Assembly: GCF_963556105.2 (NCBI RefSeq) | Contig: NZ_OY829948.1 | Span: 353,306 to 417,305, forward strand | DNA from: an uncultured Tolumonas sp. | GTDB taxonomy: Bacteria; Pseudomonadota; Gammaproteobacteria; Enterobacterales; Aeromonadaceae | Direction of reading: 5' to 3' | DNA: 64,000 nucleotides | Shown: positions 60,796-64,000 of the stretch, piece after piece | How the letters are laid out: each line of letters begins with the position of its first letter | Numbering within the stretch: position 1 is the first letter of the stretch | Notes under the pieces: model-generated | The model's database searches: none | Told to the model about the DNA's origin: nothing | What the model saw: the letters and a program-made list of their open reading frames with translations, nothing else | Translations under genes and position numbers: made by a program

Positions 60796-60799
<4 letters not shown>
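60086..60799 (+). CDS. aat: leucyl/phenylalanyl-tRNA-protein transferase
   Basis: N-end rule enzyme that adds Leu or Phe to proteins with N-terminal Arg or Lys, marking them for ClpS/ClpAP. The 237-residue protein has FPSPEEALEEPNGLLAIGGD, YYNGIFPWY, the WWSPDPRGVLP block, HSIEVWDNEQLVGGLYG and the CGESMFHHRPDASK segment. Two in-frame ATGs (60086, 60095) are possible; neither has a clear ribosome site. Its stop overlaps the bpt start (ATGA). Both transferases and clpA are neighbours, so the whole degradation route is grouped. Confidence 0.95.
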
Positions 60800-61796
<997 letters not shown>

Positions 61797-61807
61797 GATC
61801 CGGATAG

Positions 61808-61845
61808 AAAAAAGCCCCAGCATCAATCCGGGGCTTTTTCTTTTT
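61808..61845. terminator. bidirectional terminator between infA and clpA
   Basis: A perfect 10-bp stem (AAAAAGCCCC with GGGGCTTTTT), 11-base loop, then CTTTTT; A-run on the other side serves clpA. Confidence 0.9.
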
Positions 61846-61860
61846 GGTCTTTACGCACGT

Positions 61861-64000
61861 TTACGGCTGCAAGACACTCTCTTTGTTCGGTGTAAAATGG
61901 AACTTGAGTTTGTCATCCAGCATATCGACTTTCACTACACCGCCTGCAACTAACTCGCCGAACAGCAGTTCGTTGGCCAGCGGTTTCTTCATTTGCTCCT
62001 GGATCAAGCGGCCCATCGGACGAGCGCCCATCGCTTTGTCGTAACCTTTTTCTGCCAGCCAGTTGCGTGCAGCAGAGGTCACTTCCAGCGATACGCCTTT
62101 GGCATCCAGTTGTGCCTGCAACTCAACGATGAATTTATCCACAACCTGGTGGATCACATCCATATCCAGGTGGTTAAACCAGATCACGTTATCTAACCGG
62201 TTACGGAACTCTGGTGAGAAAGTTCGATTAATTTCCGACATCGCATCATGGGTATGATCCTGATTTTGGAAACCAATCGATTTACGCTGAGTTTCCTGAA
62301 CCCCGCAATTGGTGGTCATTACTAGCACTACGTTACGGAAATCAGCCTTACGGCCGTTGTTATCCGTCAGCGTACCGTTATCCATGACCTGCAACAGCAG
62401 ATTAAAGACATCCGGATGTGCCTTCTCAATTTCATCCAGCAACACCACACAATGTGGCTGTTTGATCACTGCGTCGGTCAGCAAACCACCCTGCTCATAA
62501 CCGACATAGCCTGGTGGTGCGCCGATCAGACGGGATACGGTATGACGTTCCATATATTCCGACATATCAAAGCGCAGCAGTTCAATACCTAACGCTTTGG
62601 CCAATTGCAGCGTGACTTCGGTTTTCCCCACCCCGGTTGGGCCGGCAAACAGGAATGAACCGACCGGACGACGTTCATTCCCCAAGCCAGAACGACTCAG
62701 GCGAATGGCATCGGTCAGCACTTCAATGGCTTTATCCTGCCCGAACACCACCATCTTCAGATTGCGTTCCAGATTGCGCAAGGTATCGCGATCACTCGAC
62801 GAAACCGATTTTTCCGGAATACGGGCGATCTTAGCCACGATCGCTTCGATATCCGGCACATTGATCACTTTCTTACGTTTGCTCGGTGGCAACAAGCCTG
62901 GCTGGCACCGACTTCGTCAATGACATCAATGGCTTTATCCGGCAAATGACGATCGTTGATATATTTCGCCGCTAATTCGGCCGCGGCACGCAGTGCTTTA
63001 TTGGTATAACGCACATGGTGATGCTCTTCGTAGCGCGGTTTTAAGCCAATCAGGATCTTGGTCGTGTCATCGATGGATGGCTCCACCACATCAATTTTCT
63101 GGAACCGACGCGCCAGCGCATGATCTTTTTCAAAGACCTGCGAATATTCCTGATAAGTCGTGGACCCCATGCAACGCAGCTGACCAGAAGAAAGGATCGG
63201 TTTGATCAGATTGGCGGCATCCAATTGCCCGCCAGACGCCGCCCCCGCCCCGATGATGGTGTGGATCTCATCGATAAACAGGATCGCGCCTTTTTCACGT
63301 TCTAACTGCTTGAGCACGGCTTTAAAGCGTTTTTCAAAATCACCACGATATTTAGTCCCCGCCAGTAACGAGCCCATATCCAGTGAATACACGGTGTTAT
63401 CTGCGATCACTTCCGGTACATCACCATGCACAATGCGGTAGGCTAAGCCTTCGGCAATCGCGGTTTTACCCACCCCAGCTTCGCCCACCAGCAGCGGGTT
63501 ATTCTTACGGCGACGGCACAAAATCTGGATGGCACGATTTACTTCGGCATCACGACCAATCAATGGGTCAATGTTGCCTTCGACCACTTTCAAATTCAGA
63601 TTCGTAACAAAATTTTCAATTTGATTGGCAGCCGCTTCTTCGCTCATGCCCTCGCCGTCACCGGCATTGTGACCAGACTGGCCATCATCTTGCTGTGGCA
63701 CATCTTTGCGCACCCCGTGCGAAATATAGTTCACCACATCTAAACGGTTGATATCGGCTTTTTTCAGGAAATAAACGGCTTGTGATTCCTGTTCGCTGAA
63801 AATAGCGACCAGTACGTTGGCGCCAAACACTTCGTTGTGGCCGGATGATTGCACATGGAATACGGCACGTTGCAATACACGTTGGAAACCGAGAGTTGGC
63901 TGTGTGTCCCGCTCTACCTCTTCCAGAGGTATCAGCGGTGTGGTCTGCTCCAGAAAAACGGTTAATTCTCTGCGCAGTTGATCAACTTCAGCACCACATG
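61861..64000 (-). pseudogene. clpA: ClpA, ATPase of ClpAP protease; one-base deletion, 5' end outside window
   Basis: Hsp100 unfoldase feeding ClpP, working with ClpS on N-end-rule substrates. The part in the window lacks roughly the first 50 residues. AAA-1 has Walker A GEAGVGKTAIAEGL and FIDEIHTIIGAG; AAA-2 has GPTGVGKTEVTLQLAK and VVLLDEIEKAHPD. The C-terminal part includes ARNWLAEKGYDKAMGARPMG. Frame one ends in a false tail (ASQACCHRANVRK). One base out of frame, the sequence continues with LLPPSKRKKVINVPDIEAIV. The repair is one missing G on the plus strand between 62897 and 62898 (GCGCTG read as GCCTG). Either a sequence error or a real frameshift. Confidence 0.9.

Overview
The window reads as chromosomal core DNA of a facultatively anaerobic gammaproteobacterium. 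Many blocks keep Escherichia coli/Vibrio gene order: apt-dnaX-ybaB-recR-htpG-adk-hemH, sucABCD next to gltA, comEC-msbA-lpxK-ycaR-kdsB, lolCDE beside mfd, and clpA-infA-aat-trxB-lrp-ftsK-lolA-rarA-serS. Protein sequences sit between Vibrio and Enterobacteriaceae. Base composition near half GC, an ERIC repeat, and the Vibrio-like placement of ate/bpt and a PilZ gene suggest Aeromonadales, possibly Tolumonas. That assignment is inference from memory of sequences, not a database result.

Layout. 1-2.7 kb: end of asnB and a CidA/LrgA-CidB/LrgB membrane pair. 2.7-11 kb (minus strand): DUF4250 gene, hemH, adk, htpG with a sigma-32 promoter, recR, ybaB, dnaX whose 3' end lies in an ERIC element, and apt. 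11-16.6 kb: a porin, a YccT/CsgI-like protein, glgC, a degenerate GGDEF-EAL protein and 4.5S RNA. 16.6-26.6 kb: fadR, grxD, sodB, sucDCBA and gltA, without sdhCDAB. 26.7-33.8 kb: fbp, then the lipid A/Kdo block kdsB-ycaR-lpxK-msbA-comEC. 34-42 kb: DedA protein, lolEDC, PilZ-like gene, mfd. 42.2-45.6 kb: a chemoreceptor, a transposase relic and an HD-GYP phosphodiesterase. 45.6-49.8 kb: a glycyl radical enzyme, its activase and a fructose-6-phosphate aldolase-like enzyme around a perfect FNR box. 50.0-50.4 kb: five tRNA genes (Met, Gln, Gln, Gln, Met). 50.5-64 kb: small lipoprotein, serS, rarA, lolA, ftsK, lrp, ald, trxB, aat, bpt, infA and clpA.

How the genes fit together. The window covers envelope building (lipid A export, lipoprotein sorting by LolA/LolCDE, porin), central carbon flow (citrate synthase, 2-oxoglutarate dehydrogenase, succinyl-CoA synthetase, fructose bisphosphatase), genome upkeep (DnaX, RecR, RarA, Mfd, FtsK) and protein quality control (HtpG, ClpA and the N-end-rule transferases Aat and Bpt). 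The best candidate for a less-studied system is the FNR-boxed glycyl radical enzyme/activase/aldolase module. It resembles E. coli ybiW-ybiY-fsaA, linked to radical ring-opening of 1,5-anhydrohexitol phosphates.

Two important genes close to the right edge, infA and clpA, each carry a single-base frameshift. Because both are strongly conserved, sequence error is at least as likely as real inactivation.
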